Assembly (NCBI RefSeq): GCF_030247185.1
Contig: NC_080572.1
Location: forward strand, 129,458,405 to 129,522,404
Length of the DNA stretch: 64,000 nucleotides
Source of the DNA: Malaya genurostris
Lineage: Eukaryota > Arthropoda > Insecta > Diptera > Culicidae
Direction of reading: 5' to 3'
The notes under the pieces were generated by a model. That model saw only the letters and a program-made list of their open reading frames with translations. It was not told where the DNA came from and did not search any database. The translations under genes and the position numbers were made by a program. This document shows positions 1 to 9,782 of the stretch, piece by piece. The stretch's first letter is position 1; each line of letters begins with the position of its first letter.

Positions 1-2248
1 GAGAGGTCCCAGAATCGATTTTCAACGGTAGAACATCTACCAGCATTTCAAAACTAATCGTATGAGTCGACGGCATGCAACCTAAGCCAATACGCAAACA
101 ATGATCTAGAAAATTTCAAGCTTGATGAAATGAGTGTTCGCGACGGATCGGAAGCAGAAGCTTTCATATTTCATCACGGATAATATCGTTGTTTGGTACA
201 GCTTGATCGGGTCTTCTGGGTGGGCACCATAATCCGGTTATTGTACGAAGAAAACTGATTCTCCGTTGGCATTTGGAACCAGACCCCGAGGTATTTGAAT
301 GTGAAGACCTGAGCTATGGTTTCACCAGTTGTGCTGGTTCTCGCTTTCTTAAAAATGCAACCAAATCAGTTTTCTCCGTAGAAAACTCGATACCCATTAA
401 AAGGGTCTATGTTGACCAGTTGTCGAGGGTATCTTGTGATGGTTCTTTTGGTCCTATAATAGACACAACGCTGTCGTCGGCAAGTTGTCTTAGTGTACAA
501 GATGTGTTGATACAATCATCAACATTGTTCATGTGAAAACTGTATGAAAGGGGGATTAAACATGAACATGTATTGTCGACAAATCATCATGCGCGAAATA
601 CATGTGTTTCTCAGATAATAGATTATATGAAAAGTGGTTCAAAACTGGTGAAAGACCATGCTGATGCAGCTTCTCAGATAGGATGTTAATGAAAATTGAG
701 TCAAAACCCGATCAGATGCACATAACAAAATCATAACACAAGTATATCAACAGTTGATATGTATAATAATTTGTGTTATTTTGAGATATTTAATTAATGA
801 AAACAGTTTAAAGTTAAAACTTATGATAACAATATATTAACAAAATCAGTTATGTTTAATTTTCATTCTCTCATGATGAAGTTCATTAATTGAAAAAATG
901 GGTAGCTTTATATCGAAATACAATGATCAGAATTTCAATAAACTAAAAGATGAAATCAGATCACTAAATAAATTATTCATTTAATAAAAAAATCATTCAA
1001 CAATTTTGGATTGAAACGATGCTAAAAGTTAGCTGGGATATAGTTTTCTGTGTTAAATTTGCTATCTGATTTTTTACAACTTTTGTTATAAATTTCTGCT
1101 TTCGGACTTATGTAGTTATATCAAATTCAATAATAATTGTGATACAAACGTTCCAAAATCTGTAACGATTTGGTTCCCGCTAGAGTCTTTTTTGTTATGA
1201 TTTTTGTTATTTTAACAGCTTACCATCCAAAAATATTTCTAAATTTGTTACAAAATATTTCTGAAATAAATTACTCCAGTTGTTATAATTCTGTTATTAC
1301 CATCTGATCGGGAAGCCCCCTTGATGTCAAGGAAAACTGATGCCATTTGTTCTTAACGAGCCAATGCCATTTGAATTTCTGTTTACAGCAACGAGAGACA
1401 ATCGTTCGTTCCTTTGCCCCTGCGGAAACCAAATCGTGTATCTGAAAGCAAGCCAATTAGTCTCGATCCTATTGTCTAGACGAAAGAGAATATTTTTTTC
1501 GAACAATTTCAGGATATAGGAAAGCATAGCAATCGGCCGCTACGATTTGTGATTGTGGGCTGGTTTCCCTGGTTTTTGAATGACGTTTACTCTCACTTAT
1601 CTTCAGTCATGTGGAACAATATATATATTATTTAACAGGGTCTGGCAGATTTTTAAACAAGTTGAATTTGAAACCCTGTGGCTTTATTGTTACACAACAA
1701 GAGTTCAGGTGAGAATTCGACCATCAAAAACGGTGTTTCGTTTGAATTGGATGTCGTGACTCGAAAGATATTCTGTTCCGGAACAGAGTCGGGACATTCT
1801 TTTTTTTGCGAATTGGAATATATAGCGATTAGCATATTCCTCACTTTCGTTTGTGGAGTTTTGATTGCGCATTAATCGATGTTTCTTTTGTTAATCCGTC
1901 AACGAACCGGCACCAGTAGCCGCATTTCTCTGCTTCAATTAAGTTCTTCATTTGCCTGTCTAACGTCGTGTAATTCCGATAATTATCAGGTGTTCCATTT
2001 TTTCTTAAACTTTTTGAACGCTGAATTTCTTTGCGCGTTCAACAATGAAAACTTTTTGTCCTACCACGAGTCGGGAGGACGGATGTTAGTTTTCGCACCG
2101 GGTACACGTTTCGTCTGAGCTTGAATCGCGAAGTCGAGAATCAAGCCTGCCAAAAACGTGTACTCTGAAGGAAGTTCTTGTGTTATTTCTAGTTTCTCAG
2201 ACATCGAATTTGCGTAGTATTTCCAATCATTATTTCGTGTGAGATCAT
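1..2248. other. No recognised gene (intergenic or intronic DNA)
   Basis: Nothing convincing is visible. The open frames are short and resemble no family I know. The stretch from about 700 to 1300 is strongly AT-rich. If the TRRAP gene near 9.8 kb is intact, this DNA could be inside or beyond its upstream intron; that is inference. Confidence 0.4.
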
Positions 2249-2254
2249 ACGAAA

Positions 2255-2552
2255 CATCGATTGTCTTCGATGATCTTAATCCTCAGGCAATTGAAATTAC
2301 CATATGTAGATGATCGCTACCATGCAGATCAGGGATCACATTCTACGTGCAATCCAACCGTAGCGATGTCAAGCAAAGGTATACATCCAGCGCACTTGGT
2401 CTTGTTGGTGGTGCAGGAATCCGTTTCATTTCTCCCGTATTCAAGATTGTCAAAATGAAGTTGTCGCAAAGATCATATATCGCGCTTGATTTGTTGTCTT
2501 CAACCGAGGCTCTTGGGGAATGTAGTGGGAAGCAATGCAAAGGACATGACAT
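2255..2552 (-). pseudogene. Endonuclease fragment of a non-LTR retrotransposon ORF2
   Basis: On the minus strand the frame reads an endonuclease-like stretch (IYDLCDNFILTILNTGEM, then a proline-rich turn and SALDVYLC). After an in-frame stop near 2343 it continues through IPDLHGSDHL, the SDH motif of APE-type endonucleases. The order fits the C-terminal part of the endonuclease domain of a mosquito non-LTR element. It is a short scrap without start, RT or tail, and it ends in another stop. It probably belongs with the ORF1 remnants at 2591-2847 and 4690-5511, which are on the same strand in the right order. Confidence 0.6.
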
Positions 2553-2590
2553 GTGACGACTCCAACACCTGGTATCGAAGGGAGGTTAAT

Positions 2591-2847
2591 TCAATTGAAG
2601 AAAGTTGCAGTCAACTGCTTCGAAAATGTTTCAATTGTAGGTGTTAAAGTCATTAGGAAACTTTGAAGAGGGTCAGAAATATTGAAGGTGGTAAAAATCC
2701 AGTCCACAACAACGGAGATTTTTATGAGTCTTGTACCTAGCTGGTTCTCTGTCGGATTTTCAGGGACATTTGGGGGTTTTGGTGTTCTGGGAAGTGGTGG
2801 GAATTCCTTCTCGGAATTGAGTTTTCCGAGACCAGGATTTTTTGTCG
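2591..2847 (-). pseudogene. ORF1 C-terminal fragment of a non-LTR retrotransposon
   Basis: The minus-strand frame encodes an acidic/proline segment (EFPPLPRTPKPPNVP), then a mostly hydrophobic tail (LIKISVVVDWIFTTFNI, then PLQSFLMTLTP), ending in a stop at 2591. That layout is usual for the end of ORF1 in mosquito non-LTR elements. The ORF2 endonuclease scrap follows directly downstream (lower coordinates). The upstream end meets the DR1 repeat at 2848, so DR1 appears to have inserted into this ORF1; its zinc-knuckle half lies beyond DR1 at 4690-5511. Confidence 0.55.
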
Positions 2848-3068
2848 TGAATACTAGCCATAAATTAGCCATATGGAAGAATGGGCAGAACTTAATCGTG
2901 AATATCTCGACTTGTATTAATGGCAGCAACATAATTCTTTCACTATTTCATCAAAAATATGAATCAAAAATTTGAAAACAACGCGGAAAACTCTTTACTT
3001 TCGTTTGGCTTTTTCGCGCAAGGACGACGATTTTGAGGTAGTCAGGCACATATCTTCAACTGACTGCT

Positions 3069-3077
3069 TATAAAAGG
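3069..3077 (+). promoter_or_regulatory. TATA box inside DR1
   Basis: TATAAAAGG lies about 15 bp before the only long frame in this DR1 copy. The motif and its surroundings (GGGGAACCGTGGTCGAAAATC downstream) recur near 34.69 kb on the minus strand, with one base changed in the TATA box, and in weaker form near 47.25 kb. It looks like a Pol II core promoter carried by the repeat. No transcript evidence is available here. Confidence 0.45.
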
Positions 3078-3083
3078 GGAACC

Positions 3084-3533
3084 GTGGTCGAAAATCGATC
3101 ATTTCTTCTTGTGCGTTGGATGGAAGCGGACGTCGTGGGGATGATTAATTCAACCAGGAGCTTCGGAGAGTGCACCTTCTGCGTGGTTAAAAACCTCAAA
3201 TGCTCAGTTCGCAACTCTCATTTGGACTTCAGTTGTCCGGTGGAGCAGATGGCAATGAAAGCAGGCCTTTTGCGTGGTATAAAGCCTCAAACGCTTAGGT
3301 CTTGCTTTCATTTGGACTTCAATCGTCAGGTAGAGCAGTCGTCAATGCTTTCATTTGGACTTCGGTCGTCAGGTGGAGCAGTCGCTAGTAATAAGAGCAG
3401 ACCTTCAGCGTTGTACATAACCTCAAACGCTCCGGTCGCAGAGCCAGTTTTTCTTTCGAAGATCGATTACATCATCCTGTTGGTGGTCGTTTGCATTGGA
3501 GCAAAATACAATGGAAAGTGGACAACAATCTGA
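3084..3533 (+). CDS. Hypothetical 149-residue frame in DR1 with about 30-residue repeats
   Basis: This frame starts just downstream of the DR1 TATA box. It contains repeated peptide units of the type LLRGIKPQTLRSCFHLDF followed by RQVEQ, produced by a roughly 90-bp tandem repeat. The same repeat is open over a similar length on the minus strand at 20.2-20.5 and 30.1-30.4 kb, next to (TA)n tracts. The start codon is a GTG in the track frame; the first ATG near 3120 would give a shorter product. No known domain is seen. Open frames over tandem repeats with a unit divisible by three arise easily, so coding status is doubtful. Confidence 0.2.
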   Translation: MVENRSFLLVRWMEADVVGMINSTRSFGECTFCVVKNLKCSVRNSHLDFSCPVEQMAMKAGLLRGIKPQTLRSCFHLDFNRQVEQSSMLSFGLRSSGGAVASNKSRPSALYITSNAPVAEPVFLSKIDYIILLVVVCIGAKYNGKWTTI

Positions 3534-4689
3534 AACATTATGCAAAATCAGCCTTTCTAATGGCTCTAAATGTTACCTAAAGAACTATAAAGATTGCTTC
3601 TTTGTAAATCGGAAATTAAAATTATCAGTGTAGTGCAAATCTAAGATTCGCAACAGTGTTTAAAATCGTTTATATCCAATCAGTGTTTAATATCTTAGAA
3701 AATTATACAATTTGGCTCTTCTGGGATGCCAGAAATTAATCCCGTACAGCAATTTGATAGTATCTTCTACTAAAATATTGAAATCCGAAATGAAATAATC
3801 GATATCAAAATTCTCTAAGGTGCCATTTAGAACCATAATTTTATAACCAAAGAATTATGCGAAATTTTACTTCACTATACTGTATACGGCCCATTTTTCA
3901 ACCAGTTGTAGATTGTAGTAAACTTTCTGCTGATTTGCTATAAAAAAATTCATAGCACCGGCTCAGAAGCCATTCATTTCGAATTTGGCTGTCGTTGTCA
4001 TCGTGTTCATCATGGTGCGATCGTGGAATCTCCAAGCGAAATACTAAGCTTGTCACCGCAAGCGGAAGAAGCAGGAGACTCCAACAGAACACATATCAGT
4101 TTCGCATTCACGGACAACAGGTCATCCTGGAAATAGAAGACGGAAGTCAGCGGTATCCATCGGAAGTCAATGGTATCCATCGGAATTTGAAAACAAATCA
4201 TCACTCTCCATCACGAACGCCTTCATAAAAGGTTCTTTTCAGAACCACCATTATTTTATGATAAGGAACTATACTGGTTATTTCGTAATATTTGTGTGTT
4301 AGAATGTTTAATGTAACTAATCTGTACTGTAGTTTAGGTGTATCGTTTCAAATTCTAGTAGTGTAAAAGGACAAAACTTGCACAATTCACACTATCGATC
4401 AACTAATTTATATTCGGAAGTATAAAGTAAAAGTGTCAGTTTTATTCGTATTCACGACATCCAGTTATGTCTCTGACATTACACACCTATACTTTTTGCT
4501 TCGGAGCTTTGAGCTTCCTCAAGGTGTTATTTTTTGGAGGCCCATCAGGATTCATTTCTCCTCTTTATACAGCTATCAAGGACCGCCAAAGATGTATTTT
4601 CCAATGGGTCTTCAGACTCGCTTTCGTCAGTTGATAAGCATTTAGATGATCGTTGACTGTTCAGGAGAGGTGATACTCTTGAGCATGTC

Positions 4690-5511
4690 AGCAAAGGAAC
4701 GCTTGGAACATTCCTTCAAGGAACGCTTCATTTTATCTCTTCGCAGTTTGTACGCGGGACATGCCATTAGGTTATGCGGCCCTCCATACAGTAGAGACAC
4801 TTTTCAGTTACTTTTACCACAATAGCCATCCGCATGAGCCACAGTTTGCACAACGGGGCTTATTACTGCAATGGTATGCTGTGTGTCTCAGTTGCTTGCA
4901 GTTGGTGCAGTTCATTAAACGCGTAACAAAAAAGCGAACAGGGAGGCGAACTCGGTCCATGAGGACGTAGTTTGGCAATGTCGAGTCGGAGAAAGTAACC
5001 CGATACGAGTCTGAATGGGGGTATGACTTGGTACCGTCCCCTGCGATGGACACTGCATGCTATAGCTTGCAATCCAGTATCTTATCGTTCTTAAGTAAGA
5101 ACATCATCGCAAGTCGGACTGGGATCGGTTATCACGCCGGCTATCTCGACTTCACGAGCTGGGATGTACACTGTACACACGATACTACCGCGTAAAAAGT
5201 TTACATTGAACGATCTCGTTAGCCTGTTCTGAACTGGTTAAAGAGATCCTAATCTTGTCATGGCGCGCTTTGTCAATATTCTGAACAGTAGTGTATCACT
5301 TGGTCAGCTCTTTTGATAGGTGGAGAATATTAATTTTTTTGCTATTTGATATGGGCCGGAAATAAACCTTGTTCAGTCCAGCCGGGAGTGCAAGCCCATC
5401 GGGATAATTCTTGATGCGGGGCTTGCTGTCGACAGCTGTCTCCATTTTATCATCTGGGGGAGGGGAATTAATACTAAAAGAATATGTCATGGCACGAAAC
5501 TGTCTCCACAC
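4690..5511 (-). pseudogene. Zinc-knuckle ORF1 remnant of a non-LTR retrotransposon
   Basis: Reading from 5511 downward, the minus strand gives a Gag-like segment (YPDGLALPAGLNKVYFRPI, then NILHLSKELTK). After frame changes it gives SYRVTFSDSTLPNYVLMDRV and a CCHC zinc-knuckle block (CTNCKQLRHTAYHC followed by CANCG). These are RNA-binding ORF1 features of Jockey-like and I-like elements. At least two frameshifts and missing pieces make it dead. Its downstream part appears at 2591-2847 beyond the inserted DR1 repeat. Confidence 0.6.
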
Positions 5512-6668
5512 AGGTAACAGTGAAGGTATTGAAGGACAGAAAGAAGAAATTAAAAAAAAAACACGTCGCTCTTAATCTTTATTCTAGGAGCGGCTGCCGT
5601 TCTCATCGACCGGTGCATCAAAACCACGGAAGTGCAAAAAACCTCCAAAGAGTAAAAAGCTTTTTACTCTTAGCGTACGATCACTACCCACAGTTTATTT
5701 AGTATTATCTCTAAGCCTTGTAAACGTCCACCAACGCAATTAGAACTATAGAAAACGGAATTTTCACGTGTTTATATTGTTGTTAAATTTTCATTATATG
5801 AGCTAAAGACAACGAAGCAACGTGCATGCAATTAATAGATTTGTACAGACTTACCGTTGTGGTGGTCATTCTCGTCGTCTGCTCTTCTGTCGCTAACTCT
5901 GCGACCAGCCGTCACTCATCGCGGTTTAGTCCTTATGCCAAGGGACGAGCCGCGGTTCAGTCCTTGTGCCGAGGGACGAGAATGGGACACGCCGTTGCAA
6001 CGCTTCTCTCACCCCAACGCTGTTTTTTTTTGTTCGTCCAAGTCATCTTTCTGGAGATGGAGAGTAACATACAACTTTCGTTTTTTTTTGCTCACTAAAC
6101 ATACGATGGGGGTGGCAAATCTTATTTTGCCCCGGGCGTCAAATTTTCTTCGTTCCGCCACTGGCTCAAGTGCACAGCCTTCTGAGCATAGTTAGGCAGT
6201 TAAGAATTGAAATTGTTTAGCTCTTGTCGTACCGTTACTGGAAAACTTTTTTTTATCCTATTCAATTAGTTCATACAACTCGTTGGTTCTTTCTTCATCA
6301 AAACTAATGCTCGTGATATTTCACCACAATATATTTAACAGAACTAATGTTTGTTTTGTCAATACGGTAATACTCTTGATTGATTCATTGAAAATATCAA
6401 TATCAACTTTTTGGTTGTATTCTGGAACGTTTGAGGCCGTTGTCTATATTGATGTTGCTGACGTAGCTTCTAATGTTTCTTGACTGAGAAACATCATGTT
6501 GGAATTTGTTGGTTCTATAGGTGTTTCTGCTGTTCCTTGTATTGTTTCCTGAATCTGAACATCCATACAAGAATCTTTCTCTTCACTATTCGATAAGTCA
6601 TCGCTTCGTTTGTTTAACTCAAAACGACATGAATCGCAAATTTTAATTTTTTTACTTAGCATATTTTT
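5512..6668. other. Low-information spacer with one 30-bp tandem pair
   Basis: No gene family is recognised. Positions 5920-5980 hold two imperfect copies of a 30/31-bp unit (CGCGGTTYAGTCCTTRTGCC then RAGGGACGAG). The frames that cross it have no recognisable homology. The rest is AT-rich with poly-T runs. Confidence 0.4.
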
Positions 6669-7860
6669 TGTCGTGAATACGACTTACTTTACTATGGGGT
6701 GCCTATTCAAAATTTACCCTCTGAGAGAGTGATAAGTTTTTAATCGTGCATATCTCTTGCTGTATCTAACGATTCAAAATAATTTTTGCTACATGCCATC
6801 GGAAATATGATCACAATTTTATGATAAAATATTCAGTTGTGTGACATAATCTCAAATAGTTCAAAATTAAACTTTTCTAAAATGTTTGGTATAAACGAGT
6901 ATCAAAGAGGATAATTCATAAGGCGCGTTTGCCTTTCTCGTATTTTGAAAGCTCATAGCTCAGTGATCTGTGGAAGGATTTATACAATCTAACTACCAAT
7001 AGAATCGAAATTTTTCAACTTAAACGTGTATAGCAAAAGCATTGAAGTATTTCAATAGTACACTATTGAAAAACCTGTCTCATTTGACCCATGTCAACAC
7101 CAGCCAATCAGAACGCGTTCTGAGGAAGAGAACAAAATATCTGCTGCTGTACAACAAATCGTTCGAGAAAAATGTTCCGAAAAGTGGTGAATATCGTAAT
7201 GAGTTCCTCTATTTGGTCCTTCTGAATGCTAGAAACGAATCCCTACAGCATATTGATAGTTTCTTTCAATAAATTATGCAAATCCGAAATGAAATAATCG
7301 ACATTAAAATTCTGTATGCGGCTATTTTTATAGTCGTTAGGATCGCCCATTAGTGAAAAAGCTACAAACGAAATCACGTAAAAGAAAGCTCCTAACAAAA
7401 TTTGAATCAGTTTGGATTCTATCGCCAATGAGAGCAGATGTATTTTGTGCCGTTTGCAAAGCTAGTTTCGCTTCCGACAAGAGCGATTACGTCACAGCTG
7501 CCAGTCATTTGCATGGATGAAAAAGCAATAGTGGAGAGCATTACACCAAATCAGTCGTTCTAATGGCTCTAAAAGTTTTCTGAAGAACTATTAGGATTTG
7601 TTGTTCGCAAATCAAAAGGAAATATCCTCAGTTTAGTGCAAATCTAGAACAGTTTGGTTAGATTTGTGCACTTTTCGCTGTGTGAAATTCACAGTAATCG
7701 AGATCAAGTGAAGCCTTCTTTGTTTTTGCGAAAAATGTGGAAAAGGGGAATGCGTGCATAATTCATACAATTGATCAACTAATTGATATTCGGAAGTGTT
7801 AAGGAACATGTCAGTTGTTTTCGTATTCACGACATCCAGTTATGTCTCTGACATTACCCA
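6669..7860 (+). repeat. Dispersed repeat DR1, copy 2 (diverged subfamily)
   Basis: It begins TGTCGTGAATACGACTTAC at 6669 and ends with TCGTATTCACGAC (7821-7833) plus the conserved tail ATCCAGTTATGTCTCTGACA. Its first 480 bp align closely with 60142-60590 on the same strand, including the box CCAATCAGAACGCGTTCTGA. It differs from copy 1 in the middle and lacks the 90-bp tandem repeats, so DR1 has at least two subfamilies. Confidence 0.55.
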
Positions 7861-8102
7861 CCCGCCTTTTTTTCAACAAATTCTAGTTCAACTAATTTGG
7901 CTATATTACTTTTCGAGAGGAACTTCATTCTTTAATTCTGAGCTATTTCTTGTTTTCGCTGATTATCACTTACCTATCACTTTTTTTTTCTCACTAGCTT
8001 GTTTATTGCAGTACAAGATTCTTTTTTATACAAACATGGGTAACTTTAAAAACCAACATTTTTGTATGATCAGGAAAAATCGAGAACGGTAGTATGTACG
8101 AT

Positions 8103-8734
8103 CAGGCATGTCCAAACACTGCACTGCACTGCGTGCTTCATATAACCACCGCCACCGCGTGTATTGAGAATGCCATTGTGTGCCAGTGCACAAAGAGAAA
8201 CACGAAACGCAATATCCGAAGCCACGGTGCTCGTGGCGCTGTTTTATTTTCGGCGCTGGTGTTTCAAGCTTCGGCATACACCGAAACTGCGTGTTTTTAG
8301 TTTCGTTAAACACCGGAGCCGAGTGTTTTCAATTTCGCGAAGGCACCGAAGAGCACCCATGCTTTGGTTATATTGTCAATCAATTGAATTCAATCAGACG
8401 CGTATTAATGAAAAAAGAATTAATCATTCAAACGCATTTTTCGTCATACCGTGGCGCTATAGGTGCTTATAGTACAAGCAACGTATATGGCAAAATCGGA
8501 AACACTCGGCTTCGGTGTTTGCCGAAGTCAGGAACACTCGACTTCAGTGCTGCCCGAAAATCCAAACACCGTTGCTTGGCAATTACACGACCACCGGTAC
8601 GGGTGCTTTTTCTACTGCGTTCGGTGTGTGTTTTTCAACACGGGCACGAAGCGTAGCATTCAATACTCCTGGTGGTGTGCTCACGAGTGATGGTGAGTAC
8701 CGTGCAGAACGGATCCGTGTTTTTGCCATGCCTG
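8103..8734. mobile_element. hAT-type MITE with 8-bp target duplication
   Basis: The ends are imperfect inverted repeats: CAGGCATGTCCAAACAC on the left and the complement of CAGGCATGGCAAAAACAC on the right. TGTACGAT flanks both sides (8095-8102 and 8735-8742), an 8-bp target-site duplication as expected of hAT elements. The interior repeats short motifs such as AACACTCG and GCCGAAG in both orientations, so it can fold on itself. There is no transposase; frames crossing it are incidental. Confidence 0.75.
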
Positions 8735-8872
8735 TGTACGATTTTGTTTTAGGCTTTGTTAAGACGTAAAGCCGCCTTGAGCTAGTTTTAATATGATCAG
8801 TATCTAACGGGAAACAGATTGGAAAACCGACATGTGAACACAATGATGTAATGAAAATAGCGAAAATGTTAC

Positions 8873-8945
8873 CGCAGAGACGGGACGCGAACCCGTAGCT
8901 AACTCCTAACCGGGGAAATTGTTTTACCAATTAAACTACCCTGCA
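8873..8945 (-). tRNA. tRNA-like gene or tRNA-derived sequence
   Basis: On the minus strand a 73-nt sequence has a 7-bp acceptor stem (one or two wobble pairs), a D-arm GTTT/AAAC closing a GG loop, and a T-arm ACGGG/CCCGT around TTCGCGT. The Pol III boxes are good: A box TAGTTTAATTGG and B box GGTTCGCGTCC. The anticodon arm is weak: its stem hardly pairs and position 33 is C rather than U; the nominal anticodon would be CGG. There is no CCA and no T-run terminator close by. It is either a decayed tRNA or the head of a tRNA-derived repeat. Confidence 0.5.
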
Positions 8946-9782
8946 TATGAAAACACATGAAGAGAAAGTCCAATTGATTGGACGAAACTAAGCATGCTTC
9001 GCTCTACTTAGCCACTACGGTATTCACTTACAGTCCCGTATCGACGGAAACAAATTCAACACATACAACACATACAATGATCACGAGTCTATTTCTACCC
9101 ATCTGCTTTTGCCGCACGATACTGATTTGAGACTTTTGTTTTTGTCTATTTCGCTATCTACGGGATAACACACGGTAGTATGTAGCAAAATTTATATTAT
9201 TTAGAAAATTTGTAACTTTTGCAAATATTAGTTCTCTATTTTTTAAATTTGACAGTATTTTATTTTGGACTTTAGCTACAACATATCTATAAAAAAATCA
9301 TAAATACATTTTTTTAGGTATTTCAATTTTAAGTGTTATTTTTAATTAAAAAAAAACAAGACAAACTTTTCAACAGTACTACACATTTTTTCATAGTCTT
9401 TATAATTACCTAAAACATTGCTGAAGATACCAAATCGATTGAAACTACCATTTCTGGGATATATATTTTTGATAATTTCCAAGAGATTTTTGCTTAGTGC
9501 CTTCTGAAAAGTAAAGCTAGAGTTGAAATGGCAAACTGCTGATGCAAATTGTTTCGTTTGGTTATACATAATGCTTATGCAAAATTTTAGTCAAATAAAT
9601 TACAACAATGAAAATTCAAAAAAATATGTCATTGCGTCATACTCCAGATCAGCACCATCCGTACTCATTATGTAATAAACAAAATATATTTATTCATTAC
9701 TTCGATGCAGCATCGGTATTTAGTAGAAACCAATATCATTGCGTACATTTGTAAAACCTTATTTTTCTTTACTTATTTTCAG
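8946..9782. other. Probable distal part of the intron before the TRRAP exons
   Basis: AT-rich sequence without recognisable genes. It ends in a polypyrimidine-rich acceptor (TTTTTCTTTACTTATTTTCAG) at 9782, so at least its right part should be intron if the TRRAP gene is intact upstream. Confidence 0.5.

Larger units (their letters stand above)
2848..4490 (+). repeat. Dispersed repeat DR1, copy 1, split retroelement host site
   Basis: The left end begins TGTCGTGAATAC and the right end carries CGTATTCACGAC followed by a conserved tail ATCCAGTTATGTCTCTGACA. Copies with both ends occur at 6669-7860 (+) and about 46500-47990 (-); partial copies lie near 20.2, 30.1, 34.7 and 60.1 kb. Ends are inverted (about 13 bp), but TG...CA termini would also suit an LTR, so the class is open. 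It contains a TATA box (3069), a short tandem array (3180-3440) and a 149-codon frame. It lies inside a retroelement ORF1. Confidence 0.55.

Noticed and set aside
273..536. 87-codon frame near the left edge
   Set aside because: No recognised motif, no splice or promoter support, no repeat relation; length is within chance.
5920..5980. CRISPR-like or minisatellite array
   Set aside because: Only two adjacent 30/31-bp units without spacers; a simple tandem pair.
8872..8946. Functional tRNA-Pro (CGG)
   Set aside because: The nominal anticodon would be CGG, but U33 is missing and the anticodon stem does not pair, and the body does not resemble animal tRNA-Pro; kept only as tRNA-like.
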